Source: Verrucomicrobia bacterium UBA6015 (GTDB lineage: Bacteria > Verrucomicrobiota > Kiritimatiellia > UBA8416). Taken from it: a stretch of 37,196 bases of DNA. A program made the translations under genes and the position numbers. Location of the stretch: positions 4,691-41,886 of the forward strand of contig DIZZ01000154.1 in the NCBI GenBank assembly GCA_002428045.1, given 5' to 3'. Numbering within the stretch: position 1 is the first letter of the stretch; the number at the start of each line of letters is the position of its first letter. Below the pieces are notes generated by a model that worked only from the letters and a program-made list of their open reading frames with translations, did no database searches and was not told the DNA's origin. Shown one piece after another: positions 1 through 8,104 of the stretch.

Positions 1-51
1 TCTCGTCGCCGTTCTCGTTCACCCTTTTCCGTAGATTCTCTGAAACCAAAC

Positions 52-71
52 GGCGCCAAAGGATTGGCGCC
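52..71. other. Perfect 8-bp inverted repeat upstream of the VIT/VWA gene
   Basis: GGCGCCAA at 52-59 pairs perfectly with TTGGCGCC at 64-71 around an AGGA loop. No T-tract follows on the plus strand, so a classic terminator is not well supported in that direction. It may be the end of a gene outside the window or an operator for the gene starting at 223. I see no gene in 1-222 apart from this structure, and no convincing promoter. Confidence 0.45.
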
Positions 72-222
72 CTCCATGAGGGGAAATGGGCAAGGTTTCG
101 AATACGCTGGGGGTTGATTACATTCCTTTTACCCACTCCTTACATGGTTCTGACATTGCGCACGAGCAAATCTGTTGATATGAAGGCGTCAGGACGGAAT
201 GGTTTCAACCCGGAGGAACAAC

Positions 223-2385
223 ATGGGAACAAGGTGTAGAGCGGTATGGTTAGGATTTGCGGCATGTCTGCTGCTGGCGGGGCAAACGCACGGGGGGGCC
301 TTCGTGCTCCAAGGCGACATGCAGGAGGGTGCCTTGAAGGTGGCGGCAGCGTTGCCAACGCTGAACATCCTCTACAGCGCGACCGATGTGCAGCTTGAGG
401 ATGCCGCCGCGACATTGCGCATCTCCGAGGACTTTACGGTTGCCGTGACGGGCGATGCCCCCGCATGGCTTATCGTTCCGTTGCCGGATGGGGTGGACCG
501 TGAATCGGTCGAACTCAGGTTGGACGGCCACAGCCAAGCACCCGCAGGGATGCTGCGTATCGATGGCGAACAAGCCGCCTCACTGCTGCGTGCAGCCGCC
601 GAGACCCACCGTCGTGACGGGCTGCTGCTCCACCTCGGGCAGCCCCTGCTGGTGGTTCCTCTGCCGGGCGTCCGGGAACCGGCGCGGCTGCGCCTTGCAC
701 TCGCCTGCCGGGTGCCGGTCGAGGCGGCCGATGGTCTTGTGAGGTTGCGTTGCCCCGTACCGGAGGTGGCGCTGGCCTGCAAGCCGGTCGGGCGCATGGT
801 GGTTTCCGGCAGTGTTGTATCCGCTCGGCCTGTGCGTGCCGTTTTCAGCCCCACCCACACTTGTCGAGTCGTCTCTGAAAATCCGCGCCGGGCAACCTTC
901 CGCTATGTGGCCGACCATGTGGCCGAAACCATCCCGTTCGACCTGCTGGCGGTAACGGACGAGAGCGAGTTCGGCTGGCGCACGCTGGCCTACCGCCCGC
1001 AGGGGGCGGCGGAAGGCACGTTTGCGATTATCGGGTGCCCGACGGGTGGCGATACACAAGGGCAGACGGCCCGCGAGGTGGTCCTGGCCATGGATGTCTC
1101 CGGTAGCATGCGGGGCGAGAAACTGGAGCAGGCCCGGGCAGCCATCGAGTACTGTCTCGGGCAGTTGGATTCCGCCGATGCCTTTAACATCGTGGCCTTC
1201 TCCGACCGTGTCACGACCTTTGCCGAGGCTCCGGTTGGTGCGGATGCAGAAACCATTGCCCGGGCCCGCGTCTTCATCGACGGGCTTCAACCCGAGGGAC
1301 GCACCAATATCGACGATGCCCTGGCGGCCTGCGTGCGTGGTGCTGCCGACACCGCACGGCCCCGCGTGGTGATCTTCCTCACCGATGGGACGCCGACGGC
1401 AGGCGACCGCAATCCGACCTCCATCCTGGCACATGTCGAGAAGGCCAACACCGCCTCGGCCCGGATCTTCGTCGTTGGCATCGGGCACGACATCAACACC
1501 TATCTGCTGGACCAGATCGCCCTCGCTACCGATGGCGGTTCCGAGTATGTGGCACCCGATGGGGCGGTCGATGAACAGGTCGCCGACCTCTATGCGCGGT
1601 TGGCGCATCCGGTCCTGCTCGGGGCGACGGCCGACTTCCGGGGAATGCCGGTTACTGATGTCGTGCCGGGCAAGATTGGCGATGTCTACCGCGGCAGCCT
1701 CGTCGTCCTGGCGGGTCGCTACGCGGGTGCCTGTACGGGCGTCCTCCACATCGCGGGGCACCGTGGCGATGCCAGCCGTGAACTGCAGATACCGATCGAA
1801 CTGCCTGCCACAACCGGCTCCGATATGGCGTTCGTCGCCCCGTTGTGGGCCTCCCGTCGCGTGGGGGAATGTCTCGAGCAGATGCGCCTTGAAGGCTCCG
1901 ACGCAGCCCTTGATGAAGTGGTTAGCCTGAGCCGCCGCTATGGGATCGTGACCGAGTACACCACCGCGATCGATGCGGCCGATGCGCCCAGCCTGAGCGA
2001 TGCGGAGGTCGCCTCGCAGGCCCGCGAGCAGTTGCGCCGCGCCCGCAATGTGAATAGCGGCAAATGGGCGGTCATGCAATCGGTCAACGACAAGGGCCTT
2101 AAGAACAAGGTGGCGGTCAACAGTGCCGAGAATGGCTTCATGGATGCACAAGGCGAGAAAAAGGAGGCCAGCAGCGTGAAGCAGATCAACGGGTCCGCCT
2201 TCTACCAGAAAGATGGGGCGTGGCTCGAGGCGGACGATGGCGTGGAACGGGCACAGCGCAGCGTCAAACGCTACAGCCCGGAGTATTTCCGGCTGGTGGA
2301 GGAGTCGGAGGACTTCTCACGAGCGGCCGCCCTCGACGGGGAGGTGATTCTTAACCATGGCAACGAACAGATCCGTGTCCATTGA
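223..2385 (+). CDS. Secreted VIT and von Willebrand factor A domain protein
   Basis: A 720-residue protein with a hydrophobic signal sequence at about residues 5-24. A region resembling the VIT (vault/inter-alpha-trypsin) domain precedes a VWA domain. The VWA metal-binding (MIDAS) site looks complete: D291-V-S293-G-S295, T361 in GRTN, and D388 in FLTDG. VIT-VWA proteins bind ligands or partners through a divalent metal. No enzyme motif is visible. The C-terminal ~100 residues are polar and have no membrane anchor, so the protein is probably periplasmic or exported. I chose the ATG at 223 because GGAGG lies 7 nt upstream; the in-frame ATG at 199 lacks a site and would lengthen the signal peptide. 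The toroid/DUF4159 gene follows after 58 nt and is probably co-transcribed. The partner ligand is unknown. Confidence 0.9.
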   Translation: MGTRCRAVWLGFAACLLLAGQTHGGAFVLQGDMQEGALKVAAALPTLNILYSATDVQLEDAAATLRISEDFTVAVTGDAPAWLIVPLPDGVDRESVELRLDGHSQAPAGMLRIDGEQAASLLRAAAETHRRDGLLLHLGQPLLVVPLPGVREPARLRLALACRVPVEAADGLVRLRCPVPEVALACKPVGRMVVSGSVVSARPVRAVFSPTHTCRVVSENPRRATFRYVADHVAETIPFDLLAVTDESEFGWRTLAYRPQGAAEGTFAIIGCPTGGDTQGQTAREVVLAMDVSGSMRGEKLEQARAAIEYCLGQLDSADAFNIVAFSDRVTTFAEAPVGADAETIARARVFIDGLQPEGRTNIDDALAACVRGAADTARPRVVIFLTDGTPTAGDRNPTSILAHVEKANTASARIFVVGIGHDINTYLLDQIALATDGGSEYVAPDGAVDEQVADLYARLAHPVLLGATADFRGMPVTDVVPGKIGDVYRGSLVVLAGRYAGACTGVLHIAGHRGDASRELQIPIELPATTGSDMAFVAPLWASRRVGECLEQMRLEGSDAALDEVVSLSRRYGIVTEYTTAIDAADAPSLSDAEVASQAREQLRRARNVNSGKWAVMQSVNDKGLKNKVAVNSAENGFMDAQGEKKEASSVKQINGSAFYQKDGAWLEADDGVERAQRSVKRYSPEYFRLVEESEDFSRAAALDGEVILNHGNEQIRVH

Positions 2386-2443
2386 GACGTGTATCCAATC
2401 GTCGAATAAAAAGGTCTTGAACGAGCGAAACAGGAGCATGACA

Positions 2444-4885
2444 ATGAAAACAACCATCGTAAAATACACCGCTGTGGTGGCCTTCGCAGCCCTGCAGGCG
2501 GCCGTTGGCGAACCGTCGCAGATTCCGTTAAACCTGGATGTGCAGCAGGTTATCCAGATTGAGCAGCAACAGGGGCAACAGGGGGAATTCCGCAACATCC
2601 AGGCCAATCAGATAATCCAGGTCCCCGGCCAGCAACGTGTAATGCGCAATGCGGCACCCTCGCGGCAGCCCCGTGGCGATGGACCTAGCCGTCAGGATGG
2701 AGGATTCCGCGAATCAGATATCCGGCGCGCCAGGGAACGGGCCATCGCCCACCTGCAGTCGTGTCTCGCGGAGGATGGCTCCATCCAGGAGGGCATCGTG
2801 CATTATTCCGAAGGCGCTGCCACGGTCATGGGCGCATTGGCCATGCTGGCTGCGGGTGCTGATCCGGAATCCGATCCCGCGTTGCGGCGGGCGCTCGAAT
2901 GGCTGCGCAAGAACGACCAGGAGAATACCTACTTCCGGGCGGTCCGCGCCAATGTCTGGGAGTATGCCCTGCGGCGTTCACCGGAGGATGCGCAGTTCCG
3001 TGCCGCGTTGCAGCGAGATGCCGACTGGCTGGTCAATGCACTGCAGGACAAGGAGGGGTGGCGCTACCTGAAGACCAGCTCGGACTGGGACAACAGCGTG
3101 ACGCAGTACGGCGTCTTGGGCATATGGGCGGCCTGCCGGGCGGGTATCGAGCCGCCCGAGGGGTTCTGGCTACGCATGTCCCGTCACTTCCGCCAGTGCC
3201 AGAACAGCGATGGGGGCTGGGGCTACCAGCAAGGTGGATCGTCGGCCAACATGGCTACGGCGGGACTGGCAACCCTGTTCCTGGTTTTCGATATGCACCA
3301 CGGACGCACCAGCTACTCCGCCAGCAATGGCAACCCATTCGCCAGCGGTGAGGCGGCCGAGTGTCTTACAGCCATCAGCCGCGGCATGGCGTGGCTGGAT
3401 AACAATGGCGGGGATAAAAATGATGGTTACTACCTCTACGGCATCGAGCGCACCGGCGTGGCCAGTGGACGCAAGGTCATCGGCGGTCACGACTGGTTCC
3501 GCGACGGGATGCTTTCCATCTTGCAACACCAGCAGGCCGACGGGTCCATCCCCTTGAATGGCTACGGCAATACGCGCATCAATACCGCCTTCGCCTCGCT
3601 CTTCATGGTCTATGGCGGGGCGCCCGTCGCCTTCAACAAGCTCCAGTATGGCGATAACCAAGACTGGAACTTGAACCCGCGCGATGTCGCCAACGTAACC
3701 AGGCACCTCTGGGGGGCCTACGAAAACCCGCTCAACTGGTTCTCCGTCGCCATTGATGCGCCAGCCGAGGATTTCGAGGCTCCCGTTCTCTTCATCAGTG
3801 GCGCGGCCGCACCGGCATTCACGGATGAGCAGGTCGGCAAGCTGCGCGCCTACGTCGAGCGGGGTGGGCTGATCCTGGCGGAGCCGAGCGATGGAAGCGA
3901 GGCCTTCCGCGTGGCCATGGAGTCGCTGGTCGGAAAGCTTTTCCCCCCTGAACAGTTCTCCGCGCACGGACTTCGCGCACTCGATCCCGAGCACCCCATC
4001 TATACCGTTATCCCGCACCCGTGGACTGCACGGCCGGCACTGCGGGCCGCCTCCGACGGCAGTCGCGTTTTCTTCGTCCTGTCCGATGGCAACATGTCCC
4101 GCGACTGGCAGATGAACCACACCCACGAGGAGTCCTTCCAGCTCGCCATGAACCTGCTCTTCTACACAACGGACCAGGGCGCGCTGCATCCCCGCTTCCA
4201 CTCGGTACTGCCCGATACGCTCCCGTCCCCGTCCCGCGACACGGCCATCACGGTTGGCCGCCTGGTCCACGGTCCGGCGGATGCACCTGCCAGCGACTGG
4301 CGTATCGGAGAGCCTGCAACCCGTGCTTTCGCGCCCTTCCTCCGGCACATCCATGGCATCGATCTGAGCGATGTAGGCCCCGTCGATCTTTGTACCACTA
4401 ATGCCCCGACCGTCCAGGTCCTCACGCTGACAGGTACGGGCGGATTGACACTCGATGCAAACGCAACCGCCGCACTCAAGCAATTCCTTGCGGGTGGCGG
4501 CACGCTGGTTGTGGACGCCTATGCGGGTAGCCCGCAGTTTGCCCGCGATGCACGAGCCTACATCACTCGTGAACTGGGCGAACTCGTGCCCCTGCCTGCG
4601 GACCACGACATCGTGACCGGGCGTTTCGCCGGTGGGTTCGACCTGCTTTCTTCCGTCGACTACACACTCCCCGCGCGCAAGGCGTTACGCGCCGAAGGGG
4701 CGTCCACGTCCACGCACCATCTCGAAGCGCTCCTGCTGGATGGCCGTGCGGCGGTCGTCTTCTCCCCCTACGACCTGACCTCCGCCGTCAGTGGCGCAAG
4801 CACCTACCGCTCCGCGGGCTACCGCCCCGTCACGGCCCGCCGCATCCTGGCCAACATCTACGGCTACGCCGCCCAAGCCCTTTAG
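2444..4885 (+). CDS. Secreted squalene-cyclase-type repeat protein with DUF4159-like domains
   Basis: 813 residues. A signal peptide (about residues 1-22) is followed by a glutamine-rich segment at about 30-65. Next come alpha/alpha-toroid repeats of the prenyltransferase/squalene oxidase type at about 90-395, with QW-like motifs such as QNSDGGWG and QQADGS. Two regions then resemble DUF4159: about 430-590 (with LRAYVERGGLILAEP) and about 640-813 (with LKQFLAGGGTLVVDA and a late FSPYDL). The DXDD catalytic motif of true squalene-hopene cyclases is not visible, so a terpene cyclase reaction is unlikely. A binding or scaffold role is inferred. The start at 2444 is set by AGGAG with a 7-nt gap; the ATG at 2438 sits too close to it. 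The gene follows the VIT/VWA gene in an apparent operon. Its stop lies about 20 nt before the broken pckG fragment. Confidence 0.85.
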   Translation: MKTTIVKYTAVVAFAALQAAVGEPSQIPLNLDVQQVIQIEQQQGQQGEFRNIQANQIIQVPGQQRVMRNAAPSRQPRGDGPSRQDGGFRESDIRRARERAIAHLQSCLAEDGSIQEGIVHYSEGAATVMGALAMLAAGADPESDPALRRALEWLRKNDQENTYFRAVRANVWEYALRRSPEDAQFRAALQRDADWLVNALQDKEGWRYLKTSSDWDNSVTQYGVLGIWAACRAGIEPPEGFWLRMSRHFRQCQNSDGGWGYQQGGSSANMATAGLATLFLVFDMHHGRTSYSASNGNPFASGEAAECLTAISRGMAWLDNNGGDKNDGYYLYGIERTGVASGRKVIGGHDWFRDGMLSILQHQQADGSIPLNGYGNTRINTAFASLFMVYGGAPVAFNKLQYGDNQDWNLNPRDVANVTRHLWGAYENPLNWFSVAIDAPAEDFEAPVLFISGAAAPAFTDEQVGKLRAYVERGGLILAEPSDGSEAFRVAMESLVGKLFPPEQFSAHGLRALDPEHPIYTVIPHPWTARPALRAASDGSRVFFVLSDGNMSRDWQMNHTHEESFQLAMNLLFYTTDQGALHPRFHSVLPDTLPSPSRDTAITVGRLVHGPADAPASDWRIGEPATRAFAPFLRHIHGIDLSDVGPVDLCTTNAPTVQVLTLTGTGGLTLDANATAALKQFLAGGGTLVVDAYAGSPQFARDARAYITRELGELVPLPADHDIVTGRFAGGFDLLSSVDYTLPARKALRAEGASTSTHHLEALLLDGRAAVVFSPYDLTSAVSGASTYRSAGYRPVTARRILANIYGYAAQAL

Positions 4886-4907
4886 TTGCATCTTTTGGCT
4901 GGAATGT

Positions 4908-5081
4908 GAGTGCGTAGGCGACGACATCGCCTGGATGAAGATCCGTCCCGATGGCCGTTTGCACGCCATCAATCCGGAATCCGGCTTCTTCCGCAAGTCA
5001 CCTGAGGGCAAGTGGCTGTGGCCGGGCTTCGGCGAGAACATCCGCGTCATGAAATGGATGTGCGAGCGTGTCGAGGGCAAG
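4908..5081 (+). pseudogene. pckG: Internally deleted fragment of GTP-type PEP carboxykinase
   Basis: The plus-strand frame reads ECVGDDIAWMKIRPDGRL and on to INPESGFF, the well-known segment after the P-loop of GTP-dependent phosphoenolpyruvate carboxykinase. It then jumps in frame to FRKSPEGKWLWPGFGENIR and KWMCERVEGK, which in full-length enzymes lie about 150-170 residues further on. The N-terminal part, the intervening middle and the C-terminal tail are all missing. There is no start codon or ribosome site for this piece. The internal joint is at about 4986-4991, where the FF codons (ttcttc) match both sides and suggest a microhomology deletion. The piece ends at about 5081, exactly where antiporter homology begins on the other strand. 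The identification rests on remembered family motifs. The fragment cannot be active. Confidence 0.8.
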
Positions 5082-5594
5082 GTCGGTCCGGTAGATCCTG
5101 AGGTCTTGCATGACGCGGGCCGTGACGGGCAAGGCACTGATCGTCATGATCGTGGCCACGAACAGGGCAAACGCAATCCGGCTGCCCCCCTCGCCGACAT
5201 ACGCGGCGGGTAGGAAGAAACTGGGAATGAACGCAATGACCATGGGAATTACCAGATCGGCCATGGACAGCGTCAGGGCTTGGCGGCGTTGACGCCAGGC
5301 GGTGGCGAAATTGGTTTCCAGACCGGATTTAAGCAGGAAAAACAGGATGCCCAGCCAAGCGACCGTCTCCAGCATGTTCTGTTGGTGCGGATCATTTGGA
5401 AAGAGCATGGCCTGGAAGCCGGGAAAGGTGCGCCCGAGCAACGTGGGGCCAAGCACGATGCCAACCATGATTTCTGCCGTGATCGAGGGCTGCCCGAAGC
5501 GTCGGAAAACCTCACCCAGGCCACGGGCCAGTCCAAGCAGCACGGCCACTTGCAACAGGAATACAAGAATGTTCTCTTCACTCAGGTAATGCAT
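4998..5594 (-). pseudogene. 3'-truncated CPA2-family cation:proton antiporter
   Basis: The first ~172 residues resemble the N-terminal half of Kef/NhaS-like CPA2 sodium (or potassium)/proton antiporters. They contain hydrophobic helices, a GQPSITAEIMVGIVLGP segment, LGILFFLLKSGLE and MTISALPVTARVMQDL. Full-length members have roughly 380 residues or more in the membrane domain, so about half the helices are absent, including the region that normally carries the ion-binding aspartates. From about 5079 down to the stop at 4998 the frame is simply the antisense of the pckG fragment, so those ~26 residues are not antiporter sequence. Translation probably starts at 5594 (ATG with AGGA upstream); 5597 is an alternative ATG. 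The gene overlaps the end of the Cys-rich gene by about 17 nt, which suggests it was the last gene of a three-gene operon before it was broken. Confidence 0.8.
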
Positions 5595-5769
5595 CATAAG
5601 TCCTTTTGTTGTTCCGGCAGCACTGGCGGTTCAGGCAAACGCGGCAACGGCTGTCGGCGCAGTGATTGCAGCCTTCGCAATCGGGGCAGTTGTACTTCTT
5701 CTGCGCATCCGGTTCGGCATCCGGCACCCAGATCCATCCATCCACGCCCTTTTGTTTGATAAATGGCAT
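5578..5769 (-). CDS. Small eight-cysteine protein
   Basis: A 63-residue protein with eight cysteines between residues 28 and 51, in the pattern CxxCxxCxxCx4CxxCx4CC. The first ~27 residues are ordinary and include GWIWVPD; no signal peptide or membrane segment is seen. The spacing could bind zinc or an iron-sulfur cluster, but I do not recognise a named family. A GGAAGG site lies a few bases before the ATG at 5769. It sits 14 nt downstream of the two-helix membrane protein gene and overlaps the start of the truncated antiporter, so the three genes probably formed one transcript. A role in regulating the antiporter is possible but is only an inference from position. Confidence 0.65.
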   Translation of the reverse strand: MPFIKQKGVDGWIWVPDAEPDAQKKYNCPDCEGCNHCADSRCRVCLNRQCCRNNKRTYDALPE

Positions 5770-5783
5770 GATCCCTTCCCCAG

Positions 5784-6044
5784 CTAGACCGGTTCGTGCT
5801 GTTGGCGCTTGCGGATGATCGCCGCCCGGGTAGAGAGGATAAAGGCGGCAGCCAGCAATCCGAGTCCCAACAGCAGCGCGATATGTGGCAGGATGATCTT
5901 CTGAACAAACTGCATCGCCCGCAGTTCCTGCACCCCCTGACCGCTCGCGAAGAAATACACCATCCCCCCGCTCCCGCCCAAGCTGCACAATAGTCCGGAA
6001 AACAGGCACACCGTCGATTCTCGTCCGGTTAATCGTTTCAACAT
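5784..6044 (-). CDS. Small two-helix membrane protein
   Basis: An 86-residue protein with two hydrophobic stretches, at about residues 11-33 and 49-73. A short loop lies between them, and the basic tail RAAIIRKRQQ points to a cytoplasmic C-terminus. The reading frame stays open further upstream to 6299, but that extension runs antisense through the start of fumC. The ATG at 6044 has GGGAGA about 6 nt upstream and gives a compact protein, so I chose it. It is the first gene of the minus-strand group leading to the Cys-rich gene and the broken antiporter. No family is recognised. It could be an accessory subunit of the transporter. Confidence 0.6.
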   Translation of the reverse strand: MLKRLTGRESTVCLFSGLLCSLGGSGGMVYFFASGQGVQELRAMQFVQKIILPHIALLLGLGLLAAAFILSTRAAIIRKRQQHEPV

Positions 6045-6079
6045 GGTCAATTCTCCCGCAAAACCCTGTGATGGAGTGA

Positions 6080-6108
6080 TTGCACTTTGCGTGAAGATAC
6101 TATAGGAT
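6080..6108 (+). promoter_or_regulatory. Candidate sigma-70 promoter for fumC
   Basis: TTGCAC at 6080-6085 and TAGGAT at 6103-6108 are separated by 17 nt. They lie in the 120-nt gap between the divergent minus-strand operon (start 6044) and fumC (start 6165). The -10 match is moderate (4 of 6). Confidence 0.35.
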
Positions 6109-6164
6109 AACCGAGATTGTGTCCACGGGATTCGATTCAGGACAACCGAGGGAAGGAGAAAATC

Positions 6165-7559
6165 ATGCGAAAAGAAAAAGATGCACTGGGCACTGTTGAT
6201 GTCCCCGATGACCGTTATTACGGAGCCCAGACCCAGCGTGCATGCGATAATTTCAAAGTGGGCGACGAACGGTTTCCTATTTCCTTTATCCGGGCGCATG
6301 CGCTAGTGAAGAAGACCGCCGCCTTGGTCAATGCCGAGCTTGGCATCCTGCCCAAGCCGTTGGCTGAGGCGATCAGCCAGGCGGCCGACGAGGTCATCGC
6401 GGGCCAATGGGGCGATCATTTCCCGCTGGTCATCTGGCAGAGCGGTAGCGGAACCCAGACGAATATGAACGTCAACGAGGTCATCGCCAACCGGGCGAAT
6501 GAAACGCTCGGCCAACCGCTGGGCTCGAAATCCCCAATACATCCCAATGACCATGTCAACATGGGGCAATCGACCAACGATACGGTGCCTGCGTCCATGC
6601 ACATTGCTTGTGTGATGATGCTCAAGCAAACCCTGCTGCCCACCCTTCGGTCACTGGAGCAGGCGCTCGATGGCAAGGCCGACGCCTTCAAGGGGATTAT
6701 CAAGATCGGGCGAACCCACCTGCAGGATGCCACACCGATGACCCTGGGCCAGGAATTCTCCGGCTATGCCGCGCAGATCAAGCAGGCGCACGCCGGGATC
6801 GAGACCTGTATGCCGGAACTGTCCTGTCTGGCCATCGGAGGAACGGCGGTTGGCACCGGGATCAACACACGCCAGGATTTTGACTGGATGATGGCGGAAA
6901 CGCTAAGCCACTTGACCGGCATGACGTTTGCCGTGCAGCAGAACAAGTTTGCCGGGCTGGCGGCGCATGATGCAATTGTGCGGCTTTCCGGGATGCTCAA
7001 GAGCCTGGCGGGGGCCTTGATGAAGATCGCCAACGACATCCGCTGGCTCGGCAGCGGGCCGCGCAGCGGCCTGGGCGAGCTGATCCTGCCTGCCAACGAG
7101 CCGGGCAGCTCGATCATGCCTGGCAAGGTCAATCCCACCCAGTGCGAGATGCTCACGATGGTCTGCTGCCGCATCTTCGGTAACGATGCCGCCATCAGCA
7201 TGGCGGGCTCGCAGGGGAATCTCGAACTTAACGTCTTCAAGCCGCTCATGGCGCATGCCATTCTGCAATCCATCAGCCTGCTCGACGAGGCCTGTCACTC
7301 GTTCCGTGAGCACTGCATCGAAGGATTGCAGGCGGATACAGCGAGGATCGCCGAGAATGTCGAGAAGTCGCTCATGCTGGTCACCGCCCTCACCCCCTAT
7401 ATCGGGTATGACAAGTCTGCCGAGATTGCGCTGGTCGCCTGGCGGGAACGACGGACCCTGCGCGAGACGGCACTGGCCATGGGGGCCTTGAGCGCCGAGG
7501 ATTTTGATGCCTGGGTTCGTCCCGAAGCCATGCTTGCCCCGTCAACGGGGGCAAAATGA
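6165..7559 (+). CDS. fumC: Fumarate hydratase class II
   Basis: A 464-residue soluble homotetrameric enzyme of the aspartase/fumarase superfamily. It interconverts fumarate and (S)-malate in the citric acid cycle and needs no iron-sulfur cluster. The family signature GSSIMPGKVNP is at 314-324, including the catalytic loop serine. GRTHLQDATP at about 182-191 holds the general-base-region histidine H185, and SGSGTQTNMNVNEV at 93-106 forms part of the active site. Length matches typical FumC. The start at 6165 is supported by GGAAGGAG at 6151-6158; the in-frame ATG at 6117 has no site. The stop overlaps the GtrA-family start by 4 nt (ATGA), so the two are translationally coupled. Nothing is missing from the protein. 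Confidence 0.97.
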   Translation: MRKEKDALGTVDVPDDRYYGAQTQRACDNFKVGDERFPISFIRAHALVKKTAALVNAELGILPKPLAEAISQAADEVIAGQWGDHFPLVIWQSGSGTQTNMNVNEVIANRANETLGQPLGSKSPIHPNDHVNMGQSTNDTVPASMHIACVMMLKQTLLPTLRSLEQALDGKADAFKGIIKIGRTHLQDATPMTLGQEFSGYAAQIKQAHAGIETCMPELSCLAIGGTAVGTGINTRQDFDWMMAETLSHLTGMTFAVQQNKFAGLAAHDAIVRLSGMLKSLAGALMKIANDIRWLGSGPRSGLGELILPANEPGSSIMPGKVNPTQCEMLTMVCCRIFGNDAAISMAGSQGNLELNVFKPLMAHAILQSISLLDEACHSFREHCIEGLQADTARIAENVEKSLMLVTALTPYIGYDKSAEIALVAWRERRTLRETALAMGALSAEDFDAWVRPEAMLAPSTGAK

Positions 7560-8104
7560 ACACGACGACACAGGCGCGTGGCGGCGTCCGGCATCGCGGA
7601 TGGCAGGGGTTACGGCAGTTGTTGAGGCATGACGCCGGACCGGTGGTCCAGTTCATCAAGTATGGCATCGCGGGCGGGATGGCCACACTGACACAGATCG
7701 TGGTCTTCTATACCCTTGGGTGGACGGTACTGCCTCACTTAACGGATGATGACCTTTTCGTGCGGGTCATGCGGACGCTGTTCGGGATTTCTCCCTTCGC
7801 GTTGGCAACGGAAGGCCGTGCGCTCAATGCGGCGCTGGCAACGGGCATCGGTTTTGTGATTTCAAATGCGGTCGCCTATATTCTCAATGTGCTGTTCGTG
7901 TTCAAGGCTGGCCGCCATCACTGGCTGCTGGAAATCGGTTACTTCTACGCGGTATCCGGCGTCTCGGTTGTCCTGGGCACGTGCCTCCAGACGCTGCTGA
8001 TTGCCCGCTACGGGATCACCACAACGCAGGCGTTCGGTGCCAGCATCCTGACCGCACTGATGATCAACTATGCCATGCGCCGGTTTTTCATCTTCAAGGG
8101 GTGA
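7556..8104 (+). CDS. GtrA-family membrane protein
   Basis: 182 residues with four predicted membrane helices, at about 33-55, 88-110, 121-140 and 153-172. The family pattern is recognisable: QFIKYGIAGG near the first helix, NYILNxxFVF-like NAVAYILNVLFVF, and a terminal NYAMRRFFIFKG. GtrA-family proteins are thought to move polyprenyl-phosphate-linked sugars across the inner membrane, or to be accessory to cell-surface polysaccharide synthesis. The substrate cannot be told from sequence. The gene starts inside the fumC stop codon (ATGA overlap). Its 3' end overlaps the convergent oligopeptide-binding gene by 11 nt, leaving no room for a separate terminator. No glycosyltransferase lies directly beside it; the nearest is the GH17-GT2 gene at 9728-12343. 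Confidence 0.88.
   Translation: MNTTTQARGGVRHRGWQGLRQLLRHDAGPVVQFIKYGIAGGMATLTQIVVFYTLGWTVLPHLTDDDLFVRVMRTLFGISPFALATEGRALNAALATGIGFVISNAVAYILNVLFVFKAGRHHWLLEIGYFYAVSGVSVVLGTCLQTLLIARYGITTTQAFGASILTALMINYAMRRFFIFKG

Noticed and set aside
580..2151. 523-codon open frame on the minus strand
   Set aside because: It is antisense to the VIT/VWA gene, has no recognisable domain, and is explained by GC-rich codon bias.
3170..4606. 478-codon open frame on the minus strand
   Set aside because: Antisense shadow of the toroid-DUF4159 gene; no motif or ribosome site supports it.
2444..4885. Annotation as a squalene-hopene or terpene cyclase
   Set aside because: The toroid repeats are present but the DXDD catalytic motif is not visible, and the protein is exported with DUF4159-like domains.
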